This document shows positions 8,634 to 14,748 of a DNA stretch of 15,273 nt, one piece after another (within the stretch, counting starts at the first letter, position 1; the number at the start of each line of letters is the position of its first letter). The position numbers were made by a program, and so were the translations under genes. Source of the DNA: an uncultured Bacilli bacterium (GTDB lineage: Bacteria > Bacillota_I > Bacilli_A > RF39 > UBA660); the NCBI GenBank assembly GCA_947630885.1, contig CANRJI010000015.1, positions 1 through 15,273 of the forward strand, read 5' to 3'. The notes below the pieces were generated by a model that was not told the DNA's origin, did not search any database, and saw only the letters and a program-made list of their open reading frames with translations.

Positions 8634-8664
8634 AACTTATAAGAAAAAATCTTATAAGTTTTTT
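8634..8664 (+). terminator. Rho-independent terminator after the deacetylase gene
   Basis: A perfect 10-bp inverted repeat, AACTTATAAG (8634-8643) and CTTATAAGTT (8651-8660), surrounds a 7-nt A-rich loop. It runs directly into a T-tract (8659-8664). The stem is low in GC, as expected in this genome. It starts six bases after the deacetylase stop and separates that gene from the rml promoter. Confidence 0.75.
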
Positions 8665-8695
8665 GTTATTAGAAAATAACGTATAGTTAACCAAT

Positions 8696-8724
8696 TTGCT
8701 AAAGAAAAATGAATGTGTTATAAT
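8696..8724 (+). promoter_or_regulatory. Promoter of the rmlACDB operon
   Basis: TTGCTA (8696-8701, 4/6 match to the -35 consensus), a 17-nt spacer and a perfect TATAAT (8719-8724), preceded by TGT so that the -10 is extended. The predicted start is near 8731, just before the AAGGAGGT ribosome binding site at 8733-8740. An ATG at 8713, in frame with rmlA, lies upstream of this -10 and would not be on the transcript. Confidence 0.75.
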
Positions 8725-8740
8725 CAAATCAGAAGGAGGT

Positions 8741-8788
8741 ATGATGAAGAAAGATATCAAAAGTATCTACTTCATAAAAAAAATATGA
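8741..8788 (+). CDS. Short leader ORF translationally coupled to rmlA
   Basis: A 15-codon ORF, peptide MMKKDIKSIYFIKKI (14 codons if the second ATG at 8744 is used). It follows the only strong ribosome binding site in this leader, AAGGAGGT (8733-8740). Its TGA (8786-8788) overlaps the rmlA ATG (8785-8787) as ATGA, the classic arrangement for termination-reinitiation. No Shine-Dalgarno sequence lies directly before rmlA (the preceding bases are an A8 run plus T), so rmlA translation probably depends on reading this ORF. The peptide is lysine- and isoleucine-rich and I recognise no family. The SD spacing is short: 4 nt to 8744 and almost none to 8741. It could simply be a delivery device for ribosomes, or the remnant of an N-terminal extension put out of frame. 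Confidence 0.6.
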   Translation: MMKKDIKSIYFIKKI

Positions 8789-9717
8789 AAGGAATTATTT
8801 TAGCGGGTGGCTCGGGAACGAGACTTTATCCGATTACAAAAGAAATTAGTAAACAGTTACTACCAATTTATGATAAGCCGATGATTTATTATCCCTTATC
8901 AGTTCTCATGCTTGCCGAAATAAAAGATATTTTAATTATTTCGACCCGTAAAGATTTACCACGCTTTGAAAGTCTTTTAGGTGATGGATCTAATCTTGGA
9001 TTAAATATAACTTATGCTATTCAAGAAAAGCCTTTAGGACTTGCTCAAGCATTCACCATTGGTGAAGACTTTATTGGCAATGATAATGTTGCTATGGTTT
9101 TAGGAGATAATATATTTTATGGCGATGGCCTAAAAGATAAATTATTGAATGCCATATCTAATGCTGATAATAACTTGGCAACAATTTTTGGTTACTATGT
9201 TAAAGATCCTGAAAGATTTGGTGTCGTCGAGTTTGATAAAGATGGTAAAGCGATTTCGATTGAAGAAAAACCAGCTCATCCTAAATCAAATTATGCTGCG
9301 ACAGGATTATATTTTTATGACAATCGTGTTGTCGAATATGCTAAAAAAATTAAACCATCAGATCGAGGAGAACTTGAAATAACCGATATTAATAAAATTT
9401 ATTTAAGTAATGGAGAACTTAATGTCGAGACTTTAGGAAGAGGTTATTCATGGCTCGATACGGGAACTTTTGAAAGTTTAAATGAAGCATCAAATTTTGT
9501 TAAGACGATTCAAAATAACGGTAAAATGATTGCTTGTCTCGAAGAAGTTGCCTATTTAAATGGTTGGATTGATAAAGAAACATTAAGACTTGCTGGCGAG
9601 CAGTTAAGTAAAAATGCTTATGGAAGATATTTACTTGATTTGGCAAATTCCAATATTGAAAAAGATCCTGTTATTGTATCAAGCCGAAAAAAAGTCTTAT
9701 CTAATCAAGGAAAGTAG
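8785..9717 (+). CDS. rmlA: Glucose-1-phosphate thymidylyltransferase
   Basis: Catalyses dTTP + glucose-1-phosphate to dTDP-glucose + PPi, the first step of dTDP-L-rhamnose synthesis in the cytosol. The protein from the ATG at 8785 is 310 residues and begins MKGIILAGGSGTRLYPIT, the exact N-terminal nucleotide-binding signature of RmlA. Further family motifs are KQLLPIYDKPMIYYPLS, ITYAIQEKPLGLAQAF, MVLGDNIFYG (metal-binding Asp), IEEKP, ATGLYFYD, RGELEITDIN and GYSWLDTGT. A longer reading from 8713 adds 24 residues with no family counterpart and would start upstream of the -10 box, so I reject it. No other in-frame ATG, GTG or TTG lies between the ribosome binding site and 8785. About 20 residues at the C-terminus exceed the usual length. 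It is the first enzyme gene of rmlACDB and ends 9 nt before rmlC. Confidence 0.95.
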   Translation: MKGIILAGGSGTRLYPITKEISKQLLPIYDKPMIYYPLSVLMLAEIKDILIISTRKDLPRFESLLGDGSNLGLNITYAIQEKPLGLAQAFTIGEDFIGNDNVAMVLGDNIFYGDGLKDKLLNAISNADNNLATIFGYYVKDPERFGVVEFDKDGKAISIEEKPAHPKSNYAATGLYFYDNRVVEYAKKIKPSDRGELEITDINKIYLSNGELNVETLGRGYSWLDTGTFESLNEASNFVKTIQNNGKMIACLEEVAYLNGWIDKETLRLAGEQLSKNAYGRYLLDLANSNIEKDPVIVSSRKKVLSNQGK

Positions 9718-9726
9718 GGAGAAAAA

Positions 9727-10284
9727 ATGAAAAAAATTGAAACAGATTTAAAAGATTGCTATATTATTGAACCTGACCGCTTTGGTGATAATCGTGGATG
9801 GTTTTCGGAAACATATAACGAAGAAAGTTTAAGAAAACTTGGACTCGAATATGTTTTCGTTCAAGATAATGAATCCTTTAGTAAAGAAAAAGGGGTTCTT
9901 CGTGGGTTACATTTTCAGTATCCACCATATACACAAGCCAAATTAGTAAGATGCACTAGTGGAGCTGTCTATGATGTCGTTGTCGATATTCGTAAAGGAA
10001 GTTCAACTTATGGTAAATGGATTGGTGTAACCTTATCAGAAGAAAATGGTCGTCAGCTTCTTGTTCCAAGAGGATTCTTACACGGTTTTCAAACACTTAC
10101 CGACAATGTTAAATTTGCTTATAAATGTGATAACTTTTATAATAAAGCATCTGATGGAGGAGTAATGTATAACGATCCGGATATTGGCGTTGTATGGCCC
10201 GTTGCGGATCCTATTCTATCAGAAAAAGATAAAAATCATCCAAAATTAAGAGAATTAATTAAAGATAAAGGTGATATTTTTTGA
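9727..10284 (+). CDS. rmlC: dTDP-4-dehydrorhamnose 3,5-epimerase
   Basis: Third step of dTDP-L-rhamnose synthesis: double epimerisation at C3 and C5 of dTDP-4-keto-6-deoxy-glucose. The protein is a 185-residue cupin, normal length for the family. It shows DRFGDNRGWFSETY (17-30), QDNESFS (46-52), GVLRGLHFQ (56-64, with H62 the likely catalytic base), AVYDVVVDIRKGSSTYGKW (80-98), VPRGFLHGFQ (113-122), Y132 as the likely catalytic tyrosine, and YNDPDIGVVWP (148-158). AGGGAGA (9716-9722) supports the start. It ends in TGA, overlapping the TTG start of rmlD. If TGA coded for tryptophan the protein would gain only four residues, so the family does not by itself exclude that; the TGG tryptophan codons across the window do. 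Confidence 0.96.
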   Translation: MKKIETDLKDCYIIEPDRFGDNRGWFSETYNEESLRKLGLEYVFVQDNESFSKEKGVLRGLHFQYPPYTQAKLVRCTSGAVYDVVVDIRKGSSTYGKWIGVTLSEENGRQLLVPRGFLHGFQTLTDNVKFAYKCDNFYNKASDGGVMYNDPDIGVVWPVADPILSEKDKNHPKLRELIKDKGDIF

Positions 10285-11132
10285 AAAGAGTACTAATAAC
10301 TGGTGTAACAGGTCAGTTGGGATATGATATTTTAAAAGCATTAGAAGGGCGAGACGTCGTATGCATGTCGCCAACTTCGAAAGAGATGGATATTACTGAT
10401 AGTACTGTCGTAAGTAAGGTCGTAAAAACATTTAAACCTGATGTCATTTTCCACTGTGCTGCTTATACAGCCGTCGATAAAGCCGAAGATGAAAAAGATA
10501 TCTGCTATAAAGTCAATGTTTTAGGAACAAAAAATATCGTTAATTCCGCCAGGGAAGTAGGAGCTAAAGTTGTCTATATAAGTACTGATTATGTTTTTGA
10601 TGGTACTAAAGATGGCATTTATACCGAAGAAGATACTCCTCATCCTATTAACCACTATGGTTATACTAAGTATTTAGGCGAAGAAGAAATAAAGATATTA
10701 AATGATTATCTTATCGTCCGTATTTCTTGGGTCTTTGGCCTCAATGGTAAAAATTTTGTCAAAACAATGTTACGACTTGCAGAGACTAAAGATGAAATAA
10801 ATGTTGTAAGTGACCAAGTAGGTAGTCCAACATATACGAAAGATTTAGCCAAATTATTAGTTAGTATGGTCGATAAAGGCAAAAGAGGAACCTTTAATGC
10901 CACTAATGAAGGATATTGCTCTTGGTATGATTTTGCTAAATACATATTTGAAGTAAATAATATCAAAATGAAAGTTCATCCTATTTTAACAAAAGATTAT
11001 CAAACCGTGGCTACAAGACCTCTCAATTCCCGATTGGATAAAGATAAGTTAGATCGTGAAGGATTAGAACGTTTACCTAGTTGGCAAGACGCAACAAAAA
11101 GATATTGCCGAAGTTTAAGAAAGGAAGATTAA
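10281..11132 (+). CDS. rmlD: dTDP-4-dehydrorhamnose reductase
   Basis: Final step: NAD(P)H-dependent reduction giving dTDP-L-rhamnose. This 283-residue extended short-chain dehydrogenase has the Rossmann motif TGVTGQLG (7-14), HCAAYTAVDKAE (58-69), STDYVFDG (101-108) and the active-site YxxxK (Y126, K130, in HYGYTKYLGEE). Later motifs are RISWVFG (147-153), DQVGSPTYT (178-186) and ATRPLNSRLD (244-253). Length and all motifs are normal. The start is TTG at 10281, overlapping the rmlC stop by 4 nt (TTGA), with AAAGGTGAT at 10267-10275 as ribosome binding site. No ATG fits the conserved N-terminus, so the TTG start is well supported and implies coupled translation. Confidence 0.95.
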   Translation: MKRVLITGVTGQLGYDILKALEGRDVVCMSPTSKEMDITDSTVVSKVVKTFKPDVIFHCAAYTAVDKAEDEKDICYKVNVLGTKNIVNSAREVGAKVVYISTDYVFDGTKDGIYTEEDTPHPINHYGYTKYLGEEEIKILNDYLIVRISWVFGLNGKNFVKTMLRLAETKDEINVVSDQVGSPTYTKDLAKLLVSMVDKGKRGTFNATNEGYCSWYDFAKYIFEVNNIKMKVHPILTKDYQTVATRPLNSRLDKDKLDREGLERLPSWQDATKRYCRSLRKED

Positions 11133-12149
11133 ATGAAATTTTTAGTAACAGGTGGTGCGGGTTTTATTGGAAGTAATTTCCTATATTATATGACCGAAAA
11201 GTACCCTAATGATTATTTTGTATGCTTAGATGCTCTTACTTATGCTGGAAATTATAATAATATCAAAGCATTAGAGAAAAAAGCTAATTATAAATTTGTT
11301 CATGGTGATATTACGAACAAATCCCTAGTGGATAAATTATTCGTCGAAGAAAAGTTTGATTATGTTATCAATTTTGCGGCTGAATCTCATGTCGATAATT
11401 CTATTAAAAATCCTGGAATTTTTTTGACAACTAATATTATTGGTGTTCAAACTCTTCTCGATGCCTGCCGAACTTATGGCATCAAAAGATATCATCAAGT
11501 TTCAACTGATGAAGTTTATGGTGATTTACCATTAGATAGGCCAGATCTTCTTTTTGAAGAAACAAATCCTATTAAAGCATCGAGTCCATATTCAGCATCG
11601 AAAGCAAGTGCCGATTTATTAGTTCTTGCCTATGCTCGTACTTTTAAATTACCAATTACCATTTCTCGTTGTTCAAATAATTATGGACCATATCAATTTC
11701 CTGAAAAATTAATACCAGTCGTAATTAGTAAAGCCTTAAATAATGAAAGTGTTCCCGTTTATGGTAAAGGAGAAAACGTAAGAGATTGGATACACGTTCA
11801 CGACCATAATGTCGGAGTTGATTTAATTGTTCGAAATGGCCGTGATGGCGAAGTTTATAACCTTGGAGGGCATTCAGAAAGAACTAATTTAGATGTCGTT
11901 AAGACTATCTTGAAACAAATGGGGAAGAGTGAAGAATTGATATCCTTTGTTCAAGACCGTCCAGGTCACGATTTACGTTATGCTATCAATTCTCATAAAG
12001 CCGAAGAAGAATTAGGTTGGAAACTAACTTATAACTTTGAAGATGGAATTAGAGATACTGTCAATTGGTATTTAGAAAATCAAGAATGGATATCTAATAT
12101 CAAAAGCGGTGAATATCAAAAAGCCTATCACTTATCTCGCAAAAGATAA
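11133..12149 (+). CDS. rmlB: dTDP-glucose 4,6-dehydratase
   Basis: Second step of the pathway: NAD+-dependent conversion of dTDP-glucose to dTDP-4-keto-6-deoxy-glucose. The 338-residue extended SDR has TGGAGFIGSNF (6-16), LDALTYAGNYNN (32-43), HGDITN (57-62), FAAESHVDNSI (81-91), the catalytic STDEVYGDL (124-132; T125, D126, E127), YSASKASAD (153-161; Y153 and K157), RCSNNYGPYQFPEKLIP (179-195) and RPGHDLRYA (276-284). All catalytic residues are present. The ATG directly abuts the rmlD stop (TAA-ATG), with AAGGA at 11121-11125. It is the last gene of the rhamnose operon, in the order A-C-D-B. No convincing terminator follows, so some transcription may continue into the tagO-like gene. Confidence 0.96.
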   Translation: MKFLVTGGAGFIGSNFLYYMTEKYPNDYFVCLDALTYAGNYNNIKALEKKANYKFVHGDITNKSLVDKLFVEEKFDYVINFAAESHVDNSIKNPGIFLTTNIIGVQTLLDACRTYGIKRYHQVSTDEVYGDLPLDRPDLLFEETNPIKASSPYSASKASADLLVLAYARTFKLPITISRCSNNYGPYQFPEKLIPVVISKALNNESVPVYGKGENVRDWIHVHDHNVGVDLIVRNGRDGEVYNLGGHSERTNLDVVKTILKQMGKSEELISFVQDRPGHDLRYAINSHKAEEELGWKLTYNFEDGIRDTVNWYLENQEWISNIKSGEYQKAYHLSRKR

Positions 12150-12205
12150 ATATAAAAGCTTTTAAGATTAGTATCGGTTTATTAAATTATGATACTTATA
12201 AATAA
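12150..12205 (+). other. Intergenic stretch with a short palindrome and a weak inverted repeat
   Basis: The rmlB-tagO gap has no coding potential beyond trivial peptides. It holds the 12-bp palindrome TAAAAGCTTTTA (12153-12164) and a 6-bp inverted repeat AGTATC/GATACT (12170-12175, 12191-12196). Neither is followed by a T-tract, so I do not call a terminator. They could be operator sites or chance in AT-rich DNA. Confidence 0.3.
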
Positions 12206-12234
12206 TTGAAATATTTATTGAAATACTATATAAT
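12206..12234 (+). promoter_or_regulatory. Promoter of the tagO-like gene
   Basis: TTGAAA (12206-12211, 5/6 to consensus), a 17-nt spacer and a perfect TATAAT (12229-12234). The predicted start is near 12241, a few bases before the AGGAG ribosome binding site (12244-12248). A TTG at 12206 that opens the longer reading frame is part of this -35 box. Confidence 0.75.
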
Positions 12235-12256
12235 AGAAGTGTCAGGAGTTGTAGTA

Positions 12257-13342
12257 ATGGAAATAGAAAAAGTGTTATTAATTGTTGCCATAACTTTTAC
12301 TTTTACAGCTATATTTACCACAATAGTAAAAAGGATTGCTAAATTTATTGGAGCTATGGATATCCCTAACGAAAGAAAAGTTCATAAAGTTCCTATTCCG
12401 CGAATGGGTGGTTTAGGCATCTATGCCGGTTTTCTTTTAGGATATATGCTCTTTGGACAGCATACTGTTCAAATGAATGCCATTTTAATTGGTAGTTTTA
12501 TCATTATCGTTACTGGCTTATTTGATGATATCAAACCCGTACCAGCAAAATACAAATTACTTGGTCAAATTGCGGGAGCTGCCATTATTCCTTTATACGG
12601 AAAAATATTACTTCAAGATGTATCCGCTTTTGGTATCTATCTTAACTTTGGTATCTTTGCTTACCCTTTGACGATTATCTTTATTGTTGCTGTCGTCAAC
12701 TGTATCAATCTTATCGATGGATTAGATGGTTTATCTTCGGGTATTTCTAGTATTTACTTTTTGACAGTTGGTATTATTGGACTACTCCTTAACAATTTTA
12801 ATGGTTTGGATATTTCTTTAACCTTTATTATGCTCGGAAGTACACTTGGCTTTCTCGTTCATAATTTTCATCCTGCCAAAATATTTATGGGAGATTCCGG
12901 TAGTATGTTTTTAGGTTATATCATCGCCGTTATTGCCTTATTAGGATTTAAGAACATTACTTTAACTTCCGTTATTATTCCTCTCTTACTTTTAGCTATT
13001 CCAATTACAGATACCTTATTTGCAATCATCAGAAGATTAATTAATCATAAGCCAATTAGTATGCCAGATGGAGAACATCTTCATCATCAGTTATTAAAAC
13101 TAAAGTTTTCGCAGACTAAAACTGTCCTTATTATCTATCTCGTTGATATCTTATTTGCTATAGCATCTGTTTTATATGCGATTGGTTATCCAATGCTTGG
13201 AACAAATATTTATGGTATTGTTATCTATATTATTCTCCTTATTTTGACAATCGTATTAGTAACGAAAACAAATATCATTTGGAATCATGATAAGAAAAAA
13301 GAAAAGAATGAGAAGAAGAAGATTAAAAGTGAAACTAAATAA
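12257..13342 (+). CDS. tagO: UDP-GlcNAc:undecaprenyl-phosphate GlcNAc-1-phosphate transferase (WecA/TagO family)
   Basis: A 361-residue polytopic membrane enzyme of the MraY/WecA/TagO family, which starts lipid-linked glycan synthesis by making GlcNAc-PP-undecaprenol. Motifs are DIPNERKVHKVPIPRMGG (35-52), LFDDI (88-92, Mg-binding aspartates), NLIDGLDGL (151-159), KIFMGDSGS (208-216) and EHLHHQLL (273-280). The histidine motif near the C-terminal side marks the WecA/TagO branch and not MraY. About ten hydrophobic helices are visible, and the C-terminus is a lysine/glutamate-rich cytoplasmic tail. I chose ATG 12257: AGGAG lies eight bases before it, while the longer frame (TTG 12206) starts in the promoter. 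With rmlABCD and a DUF1972 rhamnosyltransferase nearby, it is the likely initiator (GacO-like) of a rhamnose polysaccharide, although teichoic-acid linkage synthesis is also possible. Confidence 0.92.
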   Translation: MEIEKVLLIVAITFTFTAIFTTIVKRIAKFIGAMDIPNERKVHKVPIPRMGGLGIYAGFLLGYMLFGQHTVQMNAILIGSFIIIVTGLFDDIKPVPAKYKLLGQIAGAAIIPLYGKILLQDVSAFGIYLNFGIFAYPLTIIFIVAVVNCINLIDGLDGLSSGISSIYFLTVGIIGLLLNNFNGLDISLTFIMLGSTLGFLVHNFHPAKIFMGDSGSMFLGYIIAVIALLGFKNITLTSVIIPLLLLAIPITDTLFAIIRRLINHKPISMPDGEHLHHQLLKLKFSQTKTVLIIYLVDILFAIASVLYAIGYPMLGTNIYGIVIYIILLILTIVLVTKTNIIWNHDKKKEKNEKKKIKSETK

Positions 13343-13360
13343 TTAGCTTCCTTTTTTATT
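13325..13360 (+). terminator. Probable intrinsic terminator overlapping the end of tagO
   Basis: An imperfect 12-bp stem: AAAAG (13325-13329), GAA (13331-13333) and CTAA (13335-13338) pair with TTAG (13343-13346), TTC (13348-13350) and CTTTT (13351-13355), with one bulge and one mismatch. The TAA stop codon lies in the 4-nt loop, and the T-rich run 13352-13360 follows. The stem is AU-rich, so efficiency is uncertain. Confidence 0.5.
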
Positions 13361-13389
13361 TAAAGAAGATAAATTGTCATTCTTCTTTA
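13361..13389 (+). repeat. 9-bp inverted repeat whose loop holds the pdp -35 box
   Basis: TAAAGAAGA (13361-13369) and TCTTCTTTA (13381-13389) are perfect complements around an 11-nt loop. The loop contains TTGTCA, the -35 hexamer of the next promoter. It might be an operator, a secondary terminator for upstream transcription, or chance. Confidence 0.45.
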
Positions 13390-13402
13390 TTTATGTTAAA
13401 AT
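13374..13402 (+). promoter_or_regulatory. Promoter of the pyrimidine-nucleoside phosphorylase gene
   Basis: TTGTCA (13374-13379, 5/6), a 17-nt spacer and TAAAAT (13397-13402, 5/6), preceded by TGT to give an extended -10. The predicted start is near 13409, with GGGGAG (13417-13422) as ribosome binding site before the ATG at 13427. Confidence 0.7.
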
Positions 13403-13426
13403 GTTAATAGAATGGTGGGGAGAAAT

Positions 13427-14695
13427 ATGAATATAATTGATATTATTATCAAGAAAAAAAATAGAGAAGTATTAACGGAAGCCGAAATCAAATACGTAAT
13501 TGATGGTTTTTTAAGTGGAGAAATTAAAGATTATCAAATGTCGTCACTATTAATGGCTATCGTATTAAATGGTATGACTGATGAAGAAACCATTAATTTA
13601 ACTAAATATATGCTTTTATCAGGTAGTCAAATCAATTTAAGTTCTTTAAGTAATGTTGTCGATAAACATTCGACTGGTGGTGTTGGCGATAAAACATCAC
13701 TTATTATTGCTCCAATTGTAGCTTCATGTGGCTGCAAAGTAGCAAAGATGTCCGGTCGAGGGCTTGGCTATACGGGAGGAACAATCGATAAATTAGAATC
13801 GATACCAGGTTTTAAAGTCAATTTAACCAAAGAAGAATTTCTTAAAGAAGTAGAAGAAGTAGGTATGGCTATCACTAGTCAAACGGAAGATATTGCTCTT
13901 GCCGATAAAAAAATTTATGCTTTGAGAGATGTTACAGGGACGACGGAGTCGATTCCTCTTATCGCGTCTTCCATTATGAGTAAAAAAATTGCTTCTGGTT
14001 CTAAAAATCTTGTTTTAGATATCAAAGTAGGAGAGGGCGCTCTCATTAAAAATTTAGAAGATGCCCAAAGACTTGCCAAATTAATGATAAGAATTGGAAA
14101 GGAAAATAAGATGCGAGTTGTTGCTCTTCTTACCAATATGGATGTTCCTCTTGGAAATAATATCGGTAATGCCCTAGAAGTAAGAGAAGCATTAGATATA
14201 TTAAGTAATAAACCTGATAGTAATTTATTAAAACTATGCATAGAATTATCATCATATATGGTATCATTAGGATTAAATATTACTTATGAAGAAGCAAAAG
14301 CCAAAGTTCATGAAGTTTTAGCAAATAACAAAGCATACGAAAAATTACTTGAATTTATTAGCTACCAAAAGGGTGATATTAATAGCTTGCCAGAAAGTAA
14401 CTATACTTATGAAATAAAAAGTAATAAAAATGGTTATTTAACCCAATTATCTTCACTTGAAATAGCTAAACTTTCGATGCACTTAGGCGCTGGCCGTCAA
14501 AATAAAGAAGATACAATTGATTATTCAGCGGGTATCGTTTTAAATAAAAACCTTAATGATGAAGTTAAAGAAGGCGATACCATTATGACTTTATATACTA
14601 ATAAAGAACTACCAGAAATAGCACAAGAAAAATTATTTACAGTAACTGATAAGCCTGATAGTAGTTATAAACTTATATATGAAATTATTAAATAA
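13427..14695 (+). CDS. pdp: Pyrimidine-nucleoside phosphorylase
   Basis: Phosphorolyses uridine, thymidine or deoxyuridine to the base and (deoxy)ribose-1-phosphate in nucleoside salvage, in the cytosol. The 422-residue protein has the family order: helical N-terminal domain with DYQMSSLLMAIVLNGM (35-50), phosphate-site DKHSTGGVGDKTS (79-91), the thymidine/pyrimidine phosphorylase signature SGRGLGYTGGTIDKLE (109-124), substrate-binding YALRDVTGT (164-172), the conserved K186-K187 region, and VLDIKVGEGAL (196-206). A C-terminal domain contains LGAGRQNKEDTIDYSAG. I start at ATG 13427, where MNIIDIIIKKKN matches the usual family N-terminus and GGGGAG sits upstream; the in-frame ATG at 13412 would add five residues and no better site. 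Pdp is preferred over DeoA from Gram-positive context, but specificity cannot be decided here. No clear terminator follows. Confidence 0.94.
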   Translation: MNIIDIIIKKKNREVLTEAEIKYVIDGFLSGEIKDYQMSSLLMAIVLNGMTDEETINLTKYMLLSGSQINLSSLSNVVDKHSTGGVGDKTSLIIAPIVASCGCKVAKMSGRGLGYTGGTIDKLESIPGFKVNLTKEEFLKEVEEVGMAITSQTEDIALADKKIYALRDVTGTTESIPLIASSIMSKKIASGSKNLVLDIKVGEGALIKNLEDAQRLAKLMIRIGKENKMRVVALLTNMDVPLGNNIGNALEVREALDILSNKPDSNLLKLCIELSSYMVSLGLNITYEEAKAKVHEVLANNKAYEKLLEFISYQKGDINSLPESNYTYEIKSNKNGYLTQLSSLEIAKLSMHLGAGRQNKEDTIDYSAGIVLNKNLNDEVKEGDTIMTLYTNKELPEIAQEKLFTVTDKPDSSYKLIYEIIK

Positions 14696-14697
14696 TA

Positions 14698-14726
14698 TTT
14701 ACAAAGAAATCAATTTATAGTAATAT
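14698..14726 (+). promoter_or_regulatory. Possible promoter of glyS
   Basis: TTTACA (14698-14703, 5/6), a 17-nt spacer and TAATAT (14721-14726, 4/6). TATACT at 14724-14729 is a better -10 but would need a 20-nt spacer. The 53-nt gap leaves no room for a T-box leader. Confidence 0.45.
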
Positions 14727-14748
14727 ACTGTAAAAGAAAGAAGGAAAT

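Noticed and set aside
8713..8784. 24-residue N-terminal extension of RmlA starting at ATG 8713
   Set aside because: It contains the promoter -10 and the ribosome binding site, has no SD of its own, and has no counterpart in the family, whose N-terminus is the MKGIILAGG at 8785.
9149..9382. 77-codon alternate-frame ORF inside rmlA
   Set aside because: Out-of-frame shadow within conserved RmlA sequence, with no ribosome binding site.
10706..10966. 86-codon open frame on the minus strand inside rmlD
   Set aside because: Antisense shadow of conserved RmlD coding sequence.
12206..12256. 17-residue N-terminal extension of the TagO-like protein starting at TTG 12206
   Set aside because: The TTG is part of the -35 box TTGAAA, the -10 lies inside the extension, and AGGAG is correctly spaced for ATG 12257.
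12489..12671. 60-codon alternate-frame ORF inside the tagO-like gene
   Set aside because: Out-of-frame shadow of membrane-helix codons.
13915..14241. 108-codon open frame on the minus strand inside pdp
   Set aside because: Antisense shadow of the catalytic region of a conserved enzyme. AT-rich codon bias on the sense strand leaves the complement free of stops.
14681..14700. Terminator after pdp
   Set aside because: ATTATT/AATAAT form a loopless palindrome of AU pairs with no T-tract. It would not make a stable hairpin.
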